The translations under genes were made by a program, and so were the position numbers. Below the pieces are notes generated by a model. The model did no database searches, had not been told where the DNA came from, and saw nothing but the letters and a program-made list of their open reading frames with translations. From positions 1 to 9,930 of the forward strand of contig JALNZH010000119.1 in assembly GCA_023229405.1 (NCBI GenBank): a stretch of DNA of 9,930 bases, written 5' to 3'. This document shows, one piece after another, positions 8,236-9,930 of the stretch. Source of the stretch: Bacteroidota bacterium (GTDB taxonomy: Bacteria; Bacteroidota; Ignavibacteria; UBA10030; UBA8401). Positions within the stretch are counted from its first letter, which is position 1; each line of letters starts with the position of its first letter.

Positions 8236-9381
8236 TTAAAATCCGATTCTGCTGCCAAGGACATAGGTCATATTACTGTACTCTTTTACGAGAAATGTTT
8301 TCCTTACGCCGATATTCAGACCGAATGCATCACTCATCATAATATCCACGTTCGATCCAGCTGTTAATGATGACATAGAGAAGGATGACTGTTCGCCACT
8401 CTCAATGTCTCCCAGTTTCGTATATTGAGAACCGACATAGACAAAATCAACATTCCATGCCGCACGATCTCCTAATGGCAATCCGACAAGCATCGCCAGC
8501 CCATAATTGCCATAGATAAATGGAGACATCGTACTGGCACCAATCATCGTCCCAAAAGCAAATCGAGTACCAGTGCTACTGGAATTCTTCCACACCATCG
8601 ACCAGCTGAACGCATACGCTGCAACCTGTTTTTCAACACCGGTATACGACAGCATCAATGTGTGTTCCGCTGCACCAGGATTTACTTCACCTGTTGCTTC
8701 ATCGATGCCATTTTTTTTTAGAACAAGATTTCCTGTTCCGCTTATAACGCTCGCACTGTTTCCAAAAATCAGATCGTTATAATCAAACGATATCCCGAAG
8801 GTATTGTCCCCGACATCGTTGGAAAAGAAAAGATTGCCGGATGTACCGAGATTATCTCCTTTTGTACTACCAATAGAAAAAGTCTCATACGCAACATCGG
8901 AGTTTAGCGCCCGAGTGGGACGGCGTGCAGTTTCTTTGGAAGAGGATTCCTCTTCTTTTTCTTTTTGCGAGGACGCTTTAGGGCGTGCGGAGAAATTACG
9001 AATAGATGATGTTAGTTGATTTGCTCCAGCTCGTATCGCAGGGTTTGTCGGTGTGGCAACTGATGATAACATACCTCCGGATAAATATTTTTGGTACTGT
9101 TCAGTAGCCCAGGCAATATATTCTTGCATACCCGGATCATTTTGTCCATTCGACGTATTGATCACAAAGGATCTTGACGCATTAATTTTACCGCTAAATT
9201 TTGCAGTAACATTTGCAATCCCATTGGTAGACGATGTCACCGTCACCGTAAAGGTCAATCCCGGTTCAATAGTAAATGACGCCGTCCCTGGGTTATTTGG
9301 GTCAAAGGTAAATTGCGCATGCGCGTTGCTTCCAACAATGGAAATAAACGCCAGACAAATTCCTATTTTCAAATATTTCAT
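8236..9381 (-). CDS. Probable outer-membrane beta-barrel protein with N-terminal beta domain
   Basis: This 381-residue protein begins with a Sec signal peptide cleaved at AHA|QF (residue 22). Residues ~23-75 are a small Thr/Val/Asn-rich beta region. Residues ~85-130 look helical (GMQEYIAWATEQYQKYL). A highly charged stretch with SSQKEKEEESSSKE (~139-152) forms a linker. From ~165 to the end there are alternating amphipathic strands and Gly/Asn turns, and the final residue is Phe (VLGSRIGF), as in proteins inserted by the Bam machinery. I do not recognise a named family. It is the first gene of the cluster. The start is supported by AAGG eight bases before the ATG and by the signal peptide. 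It could be a porin-like anchor or an outer-membrane assembly partner of the downstream lipoproteins; the function is unknown. Confidence 0.85.
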   Translation of the reverse strand: MKYLKIGICLAFISIVGSNAHAQFTFDPNNPGTASFTIEPGLTFTVTVTSSTNGIANVTAKFSGKINASRSFVINTSNGQNDPGMQEYIAWATEQYQKYLSGGMLSSVATPTNPAIRAGANQLTSSIRNFSARPKASSQKEKEEESSSKETARRPTRALNSDVAYETFSIGSTKGDNLGTSGNLFFSNDVGDNTFGISFDYNDLIFGNSASVISGTGNLVLKKNGIDEATGEVNPGAAEHTLMLSYTGVEKQVAAYAFSWSMVWKNSSSTGTRFAFGTMIGASTMSPFIYGNYGLAMLVGLPLGDRAAWNVDFVYVGSQYTKLGDIESGEQSSFSMSSLTAGSNVDIMMSDAFGLNIGVRKTFLVKEYSNMTYVLGSRIGF

Positions 9382-9430
9382 ACGGGAAACCTTAGAAAGA
9401 ATAGTGGTGATTGTGTATTATTTTCGATCA

Positions 9431-9460
9431 AGTATACGCAATCATGTTTCGTATGCACAA
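9431..9460 (-). promoter_or_regulatory. Candidate promoter of the four-gene operon
   Basis: On the minus strand TATACT (9436-9431, one mismatch to TATAAT) lies 49 bases before the barrel-gene ATG. A weak TTGTGC (9460-9455) sits 18 bases upstream as a -35. The -35 overlaps the edge of the hairpin at 9459-9478, so promoter use and the hairpin could interact. The call rests on a single good -10 box. Confidence 0.3.
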
Positions 9461-9478
9461 CTACGTATCTTCGTGGTT
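9459..9478. repeat. Hairpin repeat copy 1 (AACTACG / CGTGGTT)
   Basis: A 7-bp stem (AACTACG with CGTGGTT, one G-T pair) closes a 6-base loop. On the plus strand it is followed by a T-rich stretch up to 9488, so it could act as a plus-strand terminator. A second copy with the same stem and loop size is at 9868-9887. CCACGAAG-type sequences recur between genes in many environmental genomes, which is a possible but unchecked relation. Confidence 0.5.
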
Positions 9479-9490
9479 TTTATTTTTTCA

Positions 9491-9556
9491 TCAACGGTAA
9501 TTGTATATAACTGGATGATGAATTATATTTCTATAATTACTTGAGAATACTTTCAT
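9491..9556 (-). CDS. Possible 21-residue mini-ORF overlapping the preceding one
   Basis: The ATG at 9556 overlaps the stop of the 34-codon frame (ATGA), with CGGAG six bases upstream. The peptide MKVFSSNYRNIIHHPVIYNY ends with one further Arg. It has no recognisable function and may be fortuitous. The ATGA overlap plus ribosome site is what makes it worth recording. Confidence 0.15.
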   Translation of the reverse strand: MKVFSSNYRNIIHHPVIYNYR

Positions 9557-9657
9557 CGGTTTCTCCGATTACAATATGTTTTCGCGAATTGTTTCGCCAC
9601 CACATCGTGTTGTGAATTCACCTGTAGTTGCTTTTTAATTAAAAAGCCGCCGTTCAT
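9553..9657 (-). CDS. Possible 34-residue mini-ORF in the operon leader
   Basis: The minus-strand ATG at 9657 is preceded by AAGGAG with five bases of spacing, the best ribosome site in the window. The frame runs 34 codons to TGA at 9553. The peptide starts MNGGFLIKKQLQVNSQHD and ends basic (YCNRRNR). I do not recognise it, and it has no signal peptide or membrane segment. It could be a leader peptide, a small protein or the remnant of a longer gene. The A/T-rich codons after the start coincide with an 18-base palindrome (9630-9647), which may be the true functional element. Confidence 0.25.
   Translation of the reverse strand: MNGGFLIKKQLQVNSQHDVVAKQFAKTYCNRRNR
9630..9647. repeat. Perfect 18-base palindrome
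   Basis: GCTTTTTAATTAAAAAGC reads identically on both strands. It sits 10 bases inside the possible 34-codon frame. As RNA it would form a 7-bp stem with an AAUU loop. As DNA it could be a protein-binding site. It is A/T-rich, which raises the odds of chance. Confidence 0.45.
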
Positions 9658-9867
9658 CACATCTCCTTTTTTTCACTGCTTTAGACATCTTTACCGCTAT
9701 TGTGAACGAGCAACATTCATCAAACCACCCTTCCCCTTGTACGATGAATTGTAAATTCTTGCAGTACTCGGTAAGGTCTTCAACAACCCAGACAAAAATT
9801 TCCAAAATTCCCATGAATATCGGACATTTTACTCGGTAATGCTACAAGATAGTGCATGAAAGTAAAC

Positions 9868-9887
9868 AACTACGAAAGCACGTAGTT
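9868..9887. repeat. Hairpin repeat copy 2 (AACTACG / CGTAGTT)
   Basis: A perfect 7-bp stem, AACTACG with CGTAGTT, surrounds the 6-base loop AAAGCA. A T-rich tail follows on the plus strand (to 9899). It shares the left arm exactly with copy 1 at 9459-9478, and the right arm differs at one base. Arms of the two copies could pair with each other as well as internally. Confidence 0.5.
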
Positions 9888-9930
9888 TTCCGGGTTTTTG
9901 AGAATAAGGCCATAATGCAATAATTTAACG

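Larger units (their letters stand above)
9382..9930. other. 549-base region upstream of the operon with no confident gene
   Basis: It contains the candidate operon promoter, two similar hairpins (9459-9478 and 9868-9887), two overlapping mini-ORFs, the 18-base palindrome and a 10-base direct repeat TACTCGGTAA (9765-9774 and 9830-9839). No long open frame, tRNA or recognisable riboswitch was found. The neighbouring gene to the right lies outside the window. Confidence 0.6.

Overview
The window (roughly 45% G+C by eye) carries only minus-strand protein genes, all of them for exported proteins of a diderm bacterium: outer-membrane or surface proteins and lipoproteins. Carboxypeptidase-regulatory-like repeats, Fn3-like modules, CsgG-family lipoproteins and bacterial Ig-like lipoproteins together fit the Bacteroidota/Chlorobiota/Ignavibacteria side of the tree. 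This is inference from content; no phylogenetic marker is present. No tRNA, rRNA, CRISPR array or transposase gene was found.

Layout from right to left, in the direction of transcription. Positions 9382-9930 are a gene-poor leader with two copies of a small hairpin, two possible mini-ORFs with good ribosome binding sites, and a candidate promoter. Then comes a tight four-gene cluster: a probable outer-membrane beta-barrel protein (9381-8236), an Ig-like lipoprotein (8216-6831), a CsgG-family lipoprotein (6823-6134) and a second CsgG-like protein that has a cleavable signal peptide and no cysteine (6106-5453). Gaps are 7 to 27 bases. A clear intrinsic terminator (5391-5417) closes the unit. 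Positions 4820-5390 hold no convincing gene, but contain a 181-base segment bounded by imperfect inverted repeats with TA at both ends, resembling a MITE, and a TATAAT promoter.

The left half (4819 to 1, continuing beyond the window) is a single uninterrupted reading frame of at least 1606 codons. It encodes a secreted giant built from a signal peptide, two Fn3-like modules and a run of 13 complete ~85-residue carboxypeptidase-regulatory-like units plus the start of a 14th. All plus-strand reading frames over this half are antisense shadows of it.

Working model (inference): the four-gene unit makes an outer-membrane assembly in which two paralogous CsgG-type subunits, one lipid-anchored and one not, act with a barrel protein and an Ig-like lipoprotein. 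No curlin, CsgE or CsgF is present, so this is not a standard curli operon. The repeat giant is a separately transcribed surface protein, and nothing in the window proves a link to the CsgG-type proteins.
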